From: Marinobacter litoralis
Lineage (GTDB): Bacteria > Pseudomonadota > Gammaproteobacteria > Pseudomonadales > Oleiphilaceae
DNA length: 64,000 nt
Direction: 5' to 3'
NCBI RefSeq assembly: GCF_016427555.1
Contig: NZ_JAELVS010000001.1
Location: 1,488,001-1,552,000 of the forward strand
Positions 50,817 to 59,566 of the stretch are shown one piece after another. The translations under genes were made by a program, and so were the position numbers. The notes below the pieces were generated by a model. The model worked only from the letters and a program-made list of their open reading frames with translations, was not told the origin of the DNA and ran no database searches. The stretch's first letter is position 1. Each line of letters starts with the position of its first letter.

Positions 50817-52001
50817 ATGAGCCAAGACAACGTCGTAATCGTTAGCGGTGTACGCACCCCCATGGGCGGATTCATGGGCAGCCTAGCCCCGATCACCGCA
50901 CCCGAGCTGGGCGCTATTTCCATCGCAGAAGCCGTCAAACGCGCTGGCATTCAGCCGGCTGACGTGCAAGAAGTCATTATGGGTAACGTACTGCCTGCCG
51001 GATTGAAACAGGGCCCTGCACGACAAGCCATGCGTAAAGCTGGTCTGCCTGACAGCACCGGCGCCACCACCATCAACAAGCTGTGCGGCTCCGGCATGAA
51101 AGCCACCATGTTCGCCCATGACCTGATCAAAGCCGGCACCAACGACATCATGGTTGCAGGCGGAATGGAAAGCATGTCCAACGCCCCGCACATCCTCCAA
51201 GGCGCCCGCCAAGGCTACCGCATGGGTCCGGGCCCCGCACCGCAGGACCACATGTTCCTGGACGGCCTTGAAGACGCTGAAACCGGTCGCCTGATGGGCT
51301 CCTTCGCGCAGGAAGTGGCTGACAAAAAAGGCTACACCCGCGAAGAAATGGACGAATACGCCATCCGCTCATTGAACCGCGCCAAAAAAGCCATCGAAGA
51401 CGGCGTCCTGAAAGACGAAATCATCCCGGTGACCGTCAAAACCCGTAAAGGCGAAGTGGTTGTTGAAGACGACGAACAGCCCCACAACGCCAACATCGAA
51501 AAAATCCCAAGCCTGCGCCCCGCGTTTGCCAAAGACGGCACCGTAACCGCCGCCAACGCCTCGTCAATCTCCGACGGTGCCTCTGCGCTGGTTCTGATGC
51601 GCGAATCCGAAGCTGAAAAACGCGGTCTCAAACCGCTGGCTCGCATTGTCGGTCACTCCACCCAGTCGCAGTTGCCGGCAGAGTTCACCTGTGCACCTGT
51701 TGGCGCGATTGAGACGCTGTTCGCAAAAACCGGCTGGACTAAAGACGACGTTGACCTGTTTGAAATCAACGAAGCCTTCGCCATGGTCGCCATGATGCCC
51801 ATCAAAGAACTGGGTCTGGACCCTGAAAAAGTAAACGTCCACGGCGGCGCCTGCGCTCAGGGCCACCCGGTCGGTTCCACAGGTTCACGCCTGCTGGTTA
51901 CGTTGATGTATGCCCTGCAGCGCTACGGCAAAAAGAAAGGTGTAGCGGCTCTGTGCATCGGCGGCGGTGAAGCCACAGCGATGGCTATCGAAATGATGTA
52001 A
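50817..52001 (+). CDS. Acetyl-CoA acetyltransferase (thiolase)
   Basis: A 394-residue thiolase. The nucleophilic cysteine is C90 in NKLCGSGMKA; the histidine of NEAFAMVA, GHPVGSTG and the second cysteine of ALCIGGGEATAMA complete the site. Closest to biosynthetic acetoacetyl-CoA thiolases (PhaA/AtoB type), but the precise substrate cannot be told. It has a good AGAGGT binding site and may share a transcript with zapE. Confidence 0.9.
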   Translation: MSQDNVVIVSGVRTPMGGFMGSLAPITAPELGAISIAEAVKRAGIQPADVQEVIMGNVLPAGLKQGPARQAMRKAGLPDSTGATTINKLCGSGMKATMFAHDLIKAGTNDIMVAGGMESMSNAPHILQGARQGYRMGPGPAPQDHMFLDGLEDAETGRLMGSFAQEVADKKGYTREEMDEYAIRSLNRAKKAIEDGVLKDEIIPVTVKTRKGEVVVEDDEQPHNANIEKIPSLRPAFAKDGTVTAANASSISDGASALVLMRESEAEKRGLKPLARIVGHSTQSQLPAEFTCAPVGAIETLFAKTGWTKDDVDLFEINEAFAMVAMMPIKELGLDPEKVNVHGGACAQGHPVGSTGSRLLVTLMYALQRYGKKKGVAALCIGGGEATAMAIEMM

Positions 52002-52022
52002 CCGGCACGTAGTGTCGAATAG

Positions 52023-52058
52023 GTGCTCCCGGACCTCCCTAAAAAAGTTTGGGAGCAC
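52023..52058. repeat. Short inverted repeat abutting R13
   Basis: GTGCTCCC and GGGAGCAC pair perfectly around a 20-bp centre containing CCTCCCTAAAAAAG. It begins 21 bp after the thiolase stop and its right arm shares GCAC with the first bases of R13. No T-run follows. It may be a weak terminator or a collapsed element, since CCTCCCTAAAAA resembles the arm-core junction of the repeats. Confidence 0.5.
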
Positions 52059-52164
52059 AATATAAAACCTCCCCTCCGGAAATGTCGTAGGCCAGGGATG
52101 GCCGAAGAGAAGCGCACATGGACGTGTTTGTAGCGGTTTCCGGAGGGGAGGTTTTGTATTGTGC
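52055..52164 (-). repeat. Palindromic element R13 (divergent B type)
   Basis: A 110-bp element with 27-bp arms and one mismatch (GCACAATATAAAACCTCCC...). The core is B-like, with GGCCA-TCCC-TGGCC and CACG-TCCA-TGTG on the minus strand, but the arm-core junction reads CCGGAAA instead of CCAAAAA. Its 5' arm is A-rich, unlike the G-rich arms elsewhere. It lies between the thiolase and DUF1302 genes. Confidence 0.85.
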
Positions 52165-52471
52165 GCTTGCACGGTGTCTGCCTTCTTTTCTGCTAGTAGC
52201 TACCAGCCGAATTCCTCTCCAAAACCCGCAAAAGAACAAGCCCAAAACCGCCCGCCCCAAAGTGGTTGCATCCCCGAATCTTGACTATAGTGATGAGGTG
52301 CGAGAAAGACGGCTAACCAAGAGTGACAGCAAAATCATACTTTTGACTGATCAAAGCCGCGAGAAGCCTTAGCTATAGTGCTAGCATCACGGCAATATCT
52401 ACACGGCCGACGAACACCAACCAACAGAATAATCGAGCAGCGACTCAGAACAACAACGGAGTAGCCTTCCA
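52165..52471 (+). other. Gene-free leader region upstream of the DUF1302 gene
   Basis: This 307-bp stretch, after R13, probably holds the promoter of the DUF1302-DUF1329 pair. CTATAGTG occurs twice (52285-52292 and 52373-52380), and TTGACT occurs at 52281 and 52343, but no pair has proper sigma-70 spacing. The repeated octamer could be a regulator site. No coding region is supported. Confidence 0.4.
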
Positions 52472-54259
52472 ATGACAAGAAAAACTCAACCCTGGCAGCG
52501 CTGGACCAAGTTACCACTTGCCGTCGCCATCGCAGCCGGCGTCTCCAGCCCGGCTTTTGCTATTTCGTACCCCTTGGGGGATGCCGGGCAAGTCCAGTTT
52601 AACACCACGCTGTCAGTTGGGGCTGCATGGCGCACCGAAGATGCTGACAAGCGACTGCTCGCACCACACGATGGCCGTGGCACAGCATCAACAAACAACT
52701 ACGATGACGGCAACCGCAACTTCGACAAAGGCGACATGGTCTCCAATGTTGTTAAAGGTAATAGTGAGCTGTTCCTGGATTACAGTGTTGATTCCGACTA
52801 CCTGACCCGAGTAGGTGCTTTGGTACGAGGCCGTTATTGGTACGACTTTGAGCTCAAAGATGGCGATCGCCGTTACGTTGAACTGAACGACAAAGCCAAA
52901 GACAACGCATCGGGCGGCGAAATCCTCGATGCCTACGTGTTTACCGATTGGTACCTGGGCAACGTGCCCGTCAGTGCCCGATACGGCAAGCAGGTTCTGA
53001 GCTGGGGTGAGAGTACGTACATCCAAGGTGGCATCAACACCATCAACCCGGTTGATATCCCGGCTTTCCGTGCCCCCGGCTCGCAATTGAAAGATGCGCT
53101 GTTGCCAGTAGAGATGTTCTACATGTCAGCCGGTGTCACTGAAAACGTGACCATCGAAGGTTTCGTGCAAACCGATTGGGAAAAAATTCGTACAGATGAT
53201 TGTGGGACCTTCTTCTCAAATGTCGATTTCGTCGCCGATGGTTGTGGGCCGGTGTTTGTGACTGGCGCGCTTTCTGAAGCTCAGAACCAGGCCAGCGGCC
53301 TTGTAATCAATCGTGAAGCCGACGCAGAACCCGATCCTGAAGATCAGTTTGGTGTGGCTGTGCGTTGGTACGTTCCCGAGTTGAACGATTCCGAGCTGGG
53401 CTTCTACTACATCAAGTACCATAGCCGATTGCCGTACATTAGCGGCCGGACCAATGACCCTTCAAACGGCAAGCCGTTCCCGAACTATTTCATTGAATAC
53501 CCTGAAGCTATCGATCTGTATGGTATCAGTATCAACACGACAACACCCGGAGGTTGGTCGCTTGGTGCGGAATACAGCTACCGCGACAAAATGCCGATCC
53601 AGTGGAACGCCTTTGAGCTGATTTACGGCGGACTGCAGGAAGACTTCAGTCTTCTTTACGCTCGGGATAAAGATAAAATCGCTGCTGAAAATAACGGCAA
53701 TACTGACGGGGTTGCCGTATCCGGTAACGACCGTTACGGCGTATCCCAAGCTCAGATGACGCTGATCAAATTCTTCGATCAGGTTATGGGTGCCAGCCGG
53801 ATGTCGTTGGTGACGGAAATTGGCGCAACTTACATCCACGATCTGCCGGGTAAGGACGAAGCTCGCTACGGCCGTTCGGGAACCTTCGGGCTGGGAGCTA
53901 CGCCGGGCAGTAATGACTGCGAGAACAACAACCTGAATCCTGACAACTGCACCAACGATGGTTTCGTAACGTCCTTCTCCTGGGGTTACCGTGCCAACCT
54001 CGCTTGGGAATATCCGAATGCTTTCGCGGGCATCAACTTGACCCCCTCTGTGTTTTGGGCTCATGACGTTAAAGGCTATGCCCCGCAGCCGGGTGGCGCT
54101 TTCAATGAAGGCAGCAAATCGATCGGTTTATCTCTAACGGGCGTATATCAAAACACCATCACCGGCAACATCGGTTACACCAACTACTTCGGTGGCAAGC
54201 CTTATAACGAGCGAACCGACCGCGACTTTGTAAGCGCGAGCGTTTCTTACTCATTCTGA
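52472..54259 (+). CDS. DUF1302 family outer-membrane protein
   Basis: A 595-residue protein with a signal peptide (about residues 1-30, ends SPAFA) and a beta-rich body ending in aromatic-terminated SVSYSF, typical of an outer-membrane barrel. The segments QVLSWGESTYIQGGINTINP and WSLGAEYSYRDKMPIQWNAF are family hallmarks. The function is not established. It pairs with the DUF1329 gene 33 nt downstream, the usual combination. Confidence 0.85.
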   Translation: MTRKTQPWQRWTKLPLAVAIAAGVSSPAFAISYPLGDAGQVQFNTTLSVGAAWRTEDADKRLLAPHDGRGTASTNNYDDGNRNFDKGDMVSNVVKGNSELFLDYSVDSDYLTRVGALVRGRYWYDFELKDGDRRYVELNDKAKDNASGGEILDAYVFTDWYLGNVPVSARYGKQVLSWGESTYIQGGINTINPVDIPAFRAPGSQLKDALLPVEMFYMSAGVTENVTIEGFVQTDWEKIRTDDCGTFFSNVDFVADGCGPVFVTGALSEAQNQASGLVINREADAEPDPEDQFGVAVRWYVPELNDSELGFYYIKYHSRLPYISGRTNDPSNGKPFPNYFIEYPEAIDLYGISINTTTPGGWSLGAEYSYRDKMPIQWNAFELIYGGLQEDFSLLYARDKDKIAAENNGNTDGVAVSGNDRYGVSQAQMTLIKFFDQVMGASRMSLVTEIGATYIHDLPGKDEARYGRSGTFGLGATPGSNDCENNNLNPDNCTNDGFVTSFSWGYRANLAWEYPNAFAGINLTPSVFWAHDVKGYAPQPGGAFNEGSKSIGLSLTGVYQNTITGNIGYTNYFGGKPYNERTDRDFVSASVSYSF

Positions 54260-54292
54260 ACCGGACAGCTTTTGTTCAAAGAGGTAATTTAA

Positions 54293-55654
54293 ATGAAACT
54301 GAACAAGAAACTATTAGCTACAGGTGTTCTGGCCGCAAGCATGTTTGCTGGCCAGGCCTGGGGTGCAGTTTCTGCCGGCGAAGCGGCCAAGTTGGGTGAT
54401 ACATTGACCCCGATCGGTGCTGAGAAAGCCGGCAACGGCGGCGCCATCCCGGCGTGGACTGGCGGCATGACAACGCCACCCGCAGGCTATAAAGGCGATG
54501 GAATCTACGTTAACCCGTTCCCGGATGAAAAGCCTGAATTCGTGATTGATCAGAGTAACGTTGATCAGTACGCCGACAAGTTGTCGCCGGGCCAGGTTGC
54601 GATGATTCGTCAATACGCCGATTACAAGATTCCGGTGTATCCAACCCACCGGACGGCGACTTATCCGAAAGACGTTATGGATAAAACCGTCGAAAACGCC
54701 ACCACGGTAGAGCTGATTCAGAACGGTAACGGGCTTGGCAACTATGAAAGCGCTACGCCGTTTCCCGTTCCGCAGAATGGTTTAGAGGTTATCTGGAACC
54801 ACATCACCCGTTATCGTGGTGGTTCGGTTGCGCGTAATGTAGGGCAGGCAACGCCTACCGCGAATGGTGCATACTCCATCGTGCGATTCCAGGACGAGAT
54901 TACCTGGAACAGTGCATTGAAGGATTACAAAAAGGGGCAAGACGACAACGTATTGTTCTACTTCAAGCAAGCCATTACAGGGCCGGCACGTTTGGCGGGT
55001 AACGTACTCCTCGTCCACGAAACCATCGACCAGGTAAAAGAGCCGCGTCGTGCCTGGGTTTACAACGCGGGTCAGCGTCGTGTTCGTCGTGCGCCTCAGG
55101 TAGCCTACGACGGCCCGGGTACAGCGGCTGATGGCATGCGTACCAGTGACAACTTCGATATGTTCAACGGCGCTCCAGACCGTTACAACTGGGAGTTGCT
55201 GGGCAAGAAAGAGATGTACATTCCGTATAACTCCTACAAATTGGTTGATCGTGATCTGAACTATGATGACATCATCAAAGCCGGGCACATTAATCAGGAT
55301 CTGACGCGCTATGAATTGCACCGGGTATGGCACGTTCGCGCTACTTTGAAAGAAGGTGAGCGTCACGTTTATGCTCAGCGTGACTTCTACATCGACGAGG
55401 ATTCATGGCAGGCCGGCGTAATTGATCATTACGATGGCCGCGGAGAGCTGTGGCGTGTAGCTGAAGCGCACACCATGCAGTTCTACGATAAAGATGTGCC
55501 GTGGTACGCCGTCGAGGTGTTATACGATTTGCTCTCTGGCCGCTATTTGGTGTTGGGTCTGACCAACGAAGAGAATAATCCTTACACTTTCGGTGCTGAG
55601 CGTCATTCGCGTGATTACACGCCGGCTGCTCTGCGAAGAGCTGGTACGCGTTAA
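54293..55654 (+). CDS. DUF1329 family periplasmic protein
   Basis: A 453-residue secreted protein: signal peptide about residues 1-24 (ends QAWGA), then AGEAAKLGDTLTPIGAEKAG and PAWTGGM near the mature N-terminus. It resembles lipoprotein-binding (LolB-like) folds by family knowledge; its role is unknown. AGAGGT precedes the ATG. A terminator follows 20 bp after the stop, so the transcript ends here. Confidence 0.87.
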   Translation: MKLNKKLLATGVLAASMFAGQAWGAVSAGEAAKLGDTLTPIGAEKAGNGGAIPAWTGGMTTPPAGYKGDGIYVNPFPDEKPEFVIDQSNVDQYADKLSPGQVAMIRQYADYKIPVYPTHRTATYPKDVMDKTVENATTVELIQNGNGLGNYESATPFPVPQNGLEVIWNHITRYRGGSVARNVGQATPTANGAYSIVRFQDEITWNSALKDYKKGQDDNVLFYFKQAITGPARLAGNVLLVHETIDQVKEPRRAWVYNAGQRRVRRAPQVAYDGPGTAADGMRTSDNFDMFNGAPDRYNWELLGKKEMYIPYNSYKLVDRDLNYDDIIKAGHINQDLTRYELHRVWHVRATLKEGERHVYAQRDFYIDEDSWQAGVIDHYDGRGELWRVAEAHTMQFYDKDVPWYAVEVLYDLLSGRYLVLGLTNEENNPYTFGAERHSRDYTPAALRRAGTR

Positions 55655-55674
55655 TTCCGCAATTGATGTGGTGG

Positions 55675-55704
55675 AAAGGGCGAGCCTCTGGCTCGCCCTT
55701 TTTT
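55675..55704 (+). terminator. Intrinsic terminator after DUF1329 gene
   Basis: AGGGCGAGCC-TCT-GGCTCGCCCT forms a perfect GC-rich stem with a tight loop, followed by TTTTT. It separates the DUF1302-DUF1329 transcript from the LuxR gene. Confidence 0.94.
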
Positions 55705-55768
55705 GTGGTCGTAAATATTTCCTGAAAATGTGACTCAAATCACGCGCCTATATTGCAATGTCGGAAAG

Positions 55769-55789
55769 GGCCATTTTTTGCTAATGGCC
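55769..55789 (+). promoter_or_regulatory. Leader hairpin 1 upstream of the LuxR gene
   Basis: GGCCATT-TTTTGCT-AATGGCC is a perfect 7-bp stem in the region before the LuxR regulator. It may be an operator or a transcript hairpin; it has no T-run after it. Confidence 0.4.
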
Positions 55790-55884
55790 TGTTATTTGGT
55801 TTACCCTCTACCCTTAATCTCATACTAAAGGCGACCCCTATGTCGGGCGCCAGCGCTTATATACCTAAGCGAATCATAGTTGTA

Positions 55885-55913
55885 CCAGGCTGTTTGCAAC
55901 CTTGCCTGGTTTT
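55885..55913 (+). promoter_or_regulatory. Terminator-like hairpin directly before the LuxR start
   Basis: CCAGGC-N13-GCCTGG is followed by TTTT and ends 2 bp before the annotated ATG at 55916. In RNA it would sit on the initiation region, and it also resembles a weak terminator. Attenuation or translational control is possible, if the transcript starts upstream of it. Confidence 0.45.
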
Positions 55914-55915
55914 GA

Positions 55916-58612
55916 ATGGGGCAGAGCGTGAAACCTTTAAGCGACGGCTGTGCAGCTAACGACGAATTTCAAATTGCCAATGCCGGTGTTCAGCATGGTG
56001 AATTGGTTCGTGAGCTTCTTGAACATCGGCTTCAACTCCCGGCGATTCCGGCAGACCGATTGCGTCGCCCGGAACTGGACCAGCTCATTCGGGCTGCTCT
56101 GGTGCCTGGGCATGTACTTTCGATTGAAGCCCCGAGCGGTTATGGCAAAACTCATGCGCTGGTGAGTGCCCTCACGGATTTGTCCGAGGCTCTTGAGCGG
56201 GGCGCGATACGATGGGTATCGTTAAGTGCGGGTGATAACGCGCCTTCCCGATTCCTCTCCGTACTCGCCTCGGCATTGAAAGTTCCGGATACAGGTCAAG
56301 GAAACAGCGAAGCCTTCGAGGATCATCTGGCTTTGATGCTGGTATCGAAAGCGCGCCAGACAGCCGCCCAGCCGGAAGTTTTGGTTCTGGACAACCTTCA
56401 GCATGTCACCAACCCGGCGGTCGTTGGCCTACTTCATTATTTGGTAACGCACATTCCGGGCAACCTGGCGATTGCATTGGTGTCTCGTTTACCCTTGCCG
56501 TTTGCCAGTCATACGTTGCAACTGAACGGAAACTACCGCCGAATTGATCAGGAACGCCTGGAATTAACGCGCGCCGAAACATTTGAATTCTTCCAGAAAG
56601 CGGAGGTTGAAAATCCGATCACCAGCGTTGCCATCGATTACCTCTACAACCTGACCGATGGTTGGCTGACGCCGTTGGCGCTGTACCGGCGGGAGCTTGA
56701 AACAGCAGAAGAACGCCGGCCTATTCAGGAAAGCCCTTATGTAGAACGCTTTCTGAAAGACGCGTTATGTCAGCCCCTGACATCTTCGCAAATCAAGTCT
56801 CTCAAGATTATCGCTGAGCTCGATAGTTGCTGCGATGAATTGTTTTATGCAATTGGTGGTTCGGGTGACAGCTCGGCCTTATCGCCGTCTCAGGCTGTCG
56901 AGCTTGGTCTGCCTATTAAGCAGGTACCGGGCCGGGGCAGATGGTTCCGTCTCAATCCTTTGTTGCAAACTTTCCTGCAAAGCCCGCCTGTGGCTGGGCA
57001 AGGGAGCCGCATGCTGCTGGCCAGTCAGTGGTTTGGTCAGCGGAAACAGTTTCCGGAGGCGTTAAAATGCGCTGTTCTGGCCGGTGATAACGCTGAGGTT
57101 GTGCGCATTGCATCGGAAGGAACGGAAGCGCTTTTATTGGGTCAGGACACGGCTTCGCTGCTAATGCTGCGCAAACATCTGCCGGAGCACCTGCTCGAGC
57201 GCAGTGCCAGATTGCGAATTGTCTACGGCTGGGTGCATGCGATCGGCGGTCAATTCCGGCAAGCGCGCCAGTTATTGGAAGGTTTCGCGCCGGATGCTTG
57301 GAAAGAGCACGAAGCGCGTATCTACGCATTGAAAGCGTTTATTCTGAGGGGCGAAGGGTTTGTTCAGCCGGCATTGGCCATGGCTGACAAAGCGCTCAGA
57401 GCCGGGGGGCTATCCGGGCAAGCGCAACTGGTAACACACATCGTGCGGGCAAACGCGCTATGCGCTGCCGGTCGTTTTCAGGAAGCCCGGGAAGCCAACC
57501 GCCAAGCGTCAAAATTGGCCAGAGAAGCCGGGGATTCGGGTTCAGAGGCACTGGCCGTGTATTCGCACGCGAGAATTGAGTTGAGCAAGGGTGCGTTAGG
57601 ACACGCAGAAAACCTGCTTCGTACCGGTTTAGATACGTCGCTCCAGGAGCTGAGTCGGCCCGCTCGCATCGGCGAAACCCGGCTCCAGTTGAGCCTGGTA
57701 TTGGTGCTTTGGCATCAAGGCCGGGTCAAAGAGGCGGATCGCCTGTTGGTTAGCTGTGTCCGGCACGCCGAGCAAACACGGGATTTGGGCCTGTTGCTTG
57801 CCATGGCGCTCAGAGTGTTGATGTGTCGCAGTCAGGGCATGCTGGACGAAGCGTTTGTCTGGATCGGGCGGGCGGAGCGCACCATGCATGCCTGGCAGGT
57901 AGACGAAGCGCTTTACGTGCCCGTACTCGAGGCACTGAAGGCCAGTTGCTGGCTGGCGTGTGGCCAAACCGACAGTGCCAAACAAGCGATCGGGAAACTG
58001 GAGCCGTATCGGCAAGACGGCTGCGTGCCAGAGCTGTTTCCCTCCATGCCGGGCCTTATGGATTGCCTGCAGGTAAGGGAGGCGATTGCATCGGGTGATC
58101 TTGTGCGGGCCAGAGAAAATCTCGAGACCATTCATCAGCGGTACGGAGATGCCTTCCCTTCTGGATTGCAGCTTCACGTCGGTTTGCTGAATGCCGTGCT
58201 CTTGTTGTCTGAAAAAGGCACTCAGGCCGCCAGAAAGCAGTTAGAAGTAGTCGTGCTGCAGGCGTCAGCAGAACACTTCATCAGTCCGTTCATGGAGCTT
58301 TCTAAAGAACTGGCACCGTTAATGGAGAAGGCATTCGCGTTCTTGCCAAAAGGGGAGTTTACCAAGGCGTTGGGTGAGGTGTTCGGATGTCAGGCTGAGG
58401 CCTCAGCCGGGCAGTTGGCCGAACCTATCAGCGAGCGTGAGCAGGGCGTTCTGGAATTGATTGCCAAGGGGCTGTCGAATCAGGCGATTGCCGACAAACT
58501 GCATATCTCGCTGCATACGGTGAAAACCCATGCTCGGCGTATTAACGCCAAGCTGGATGTGAAATCCAGAACCCAGGCCATCGTGCGGGCCAGGGAACTG
58601 GGGCTGCTTTAA
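55916..58612 (+). CDS. Large LuxR-family (MalT/LAL-like) transcriptional regulator
   Basis: An 898-residue ATP-dependent regulator. The N-terminal NTPase domain has Walker A APSGYGKT (72-79) and Walker B VLVLDNLQHV; the middle is a helical repeat region (about 340-800); the C-terminal LuxR HTH is LSNQAIADKLHISLHTVKTH. The start may be the ATG at 55916 or the in-frame GTG at 55928. Proteins of this kind need an inducer and ATP. Its neighbours suggest the DUF1302-DUF1329 genes as targets, which is inference. Confidence 0.87.
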   Translation: MGQSVKPLSDGCAANDEFQIANAGVQHGELVRELLEHRLQLPAIPADRLRRPELDQLIRAALVPGHVLSIEAPSGYGKTHALVSALTDLSEALERGAIRWVSLSAGDNAPSRFLSVLASALKVPDTGQGNSEAFEDHLALMLVSKARQTAAQPEVLVLDNLQHVTNPAVVGLLHYLVTHIPGNLAIALVSRLPLPFASHTLQLNGNYRRIDQERLELTRAETFEFFQKAEVENPITSVAIDYLYNLTDGWLTPLALYRRELETAEERRPIQESPYVERFLKDALCQPLTSSQIKSLKIIAELDSCCDELFYAIGGSGDSSALSPSQAVELGLPIKQVPGRGRWFRLNPLLQTFLQSPPVAGQGSRMLLASQWFGQRKQFPEALKCAVLAGDNAEVVRIASEGTEALLLGQDTASLLMLRKHLPEHLLERSARLRIVYGWVHAIGGQFRQARQLLEGFAPDAWKEHEARIYALKAFILRGEGFVQPALAMADKALRAGGLSGQAQLVTHIVRANALCAAGRFQEAREANRQASKLAREAGDSGSEALAVYSHARIELSKGALGHAENLLRTGLDTSLQELSRPARIGETRLQLSLVLVLWHQGRVKEADRLLVSCVRHAEQTRDLGLLLAMALRVLMCRSQGMLDEAFVWIGRAERTMHAWQVDEALYVPVLEALKASCWLACGQTDSAKQAIGKLEPYRQDGCVPELFPSMPGLMDCLQVREAIASGDLVRARENLETIHQRYGDAFPSGLQLHVGLLNAVLLLSEKGTQAARKQLEVVVLQASAEHFISPFMELSKELAPLMEKAFAFLPKGEFTKALGEVFGCQAEASAGQLAEPISEREQGVLELIAKGLSNQAIADKLHISLHTVKTHARRINAKLDVKSRTQAIVRARELGLL

Positions 58613-58636
58613 GCCCCGGTTCTCAGTGCGTCAGTG

Positions 58637-59533
58637 TCAGGCTTCCTGCTTTAGCTGATCGATCCGGGCATCTTTCTCGGCCCAGATTGCGCTGACCCAG
58701 CGCTGGAATTCCACCCGTTTCTCACGGTCCCCTTCATAGTCCATACCTAGGAACTGCGCTGGCACTTCACGGGTGCGAATGTCTACGATGATTTTCTTTA
58801 CCCGCCCGCACATGTAATCCCAGATGCCGGGTGTGCCACCGGGGTATACAATCGTCACGTCCAGCATGGTGTGGATCATCTCTCCCATAGCGCCAAACAC
58901 AAAGGCAGTGCCACCGGCTTTGGGCTTCAGGAGGTTGTTGTAGGGTGAGTTCTGGCGCTGGTGTTTCTCCGGTGTAAAGCGAGTACCTTCCATGAAGTTG
59001 AAAATGGTAACCGGCGTATACCGGAATTTCTCGCAGGCGGCTTTGGTGGCTTCGATATCTTTGCCTTTCAATTCCGGGCGCTTGGCGAGCTGTTCCTTGG
59101 TGTGGCGATGCATGAATGGGAAATCCAGAGCCCACCAGGCAATCCCTAAAAGAGGTACCCAAATCAGTTCTTTTTTCAGGAAGAACTTCAGCAACGGGAT
59201 TTTACTGTTCAGCACGTATTGCATGGCGGTGATATCGGCCCAGCTTTGGTGATTGCAGGTCACGAAATACCAGTGATCTTTGCTCAGTGTCTGGGCGCCC
59301 CGCACGTCCCATTCAACCTTGTGAAAAATCCGCATCAGGGTGTTGTTGAAACCAATCCAGTACCAGGCGATGCCGTTGATCACGATGGTGCAGCCTTTGC
59401 GAATCAAAATGATGGGCAAAACCAGTTTGATGATCGCAAACAGCAGCAAAAACGGCAGAAAGATAACCGTATTCAGAACGATGAGCAGCAGTACCAAAAC
59501 CCCTTTGAGTGGGGCGGGCAAGAAGTTAAGCAT
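58637..59533 (-). CDS. Lysophospholipid acyltransferase-like protein (YihG type)
   Basis: A 298-residue membrane acyltransferase. N-terminal helices (about residues 8-45) precede the catalytic NHQSWADI (HX4D) near residue 95 and the EGTRFTPEKHQRQ motif. It resembles YihG/PlsC proteins that acylate lysophosphatidic acid; the substrate is uncertain. It ends 24 bp from the convergent LuxR gene and follows the Bax-like gene after 33 nt. Confidence 0.85.
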   Translation of the reverse strand: MLNFLPAPLKGVLVLLLIVLNTVIFLPFLLLFAIIKLVLPIILIRKGCTIVINGIAWYWIGFNNTLMRIFHKVEWDVRGAQTLSKDHWYFVTCNHQSWADITAMQYVLNSKIPLLKFFLKKELIWVPLLGIAWWALDFPFMHRHTKEQLAKRPELKGKDIEATKAACEKFRYTPVTIFNFMEGTRFTPEKHQRQNSPYNNLLKPKAGGTAFVFGAMGEMIHTMLDVTIVYPGGTPGIWDYMCGRVKKIIVDIRTREVPAQFLGMDYEGDREKRVEFQRWVSAIWAEKDARIDQLKQEA

Positions 59534-59566
59534 ATCGCAACGTCTCTGTTGATCCAGGTTGTAGGG

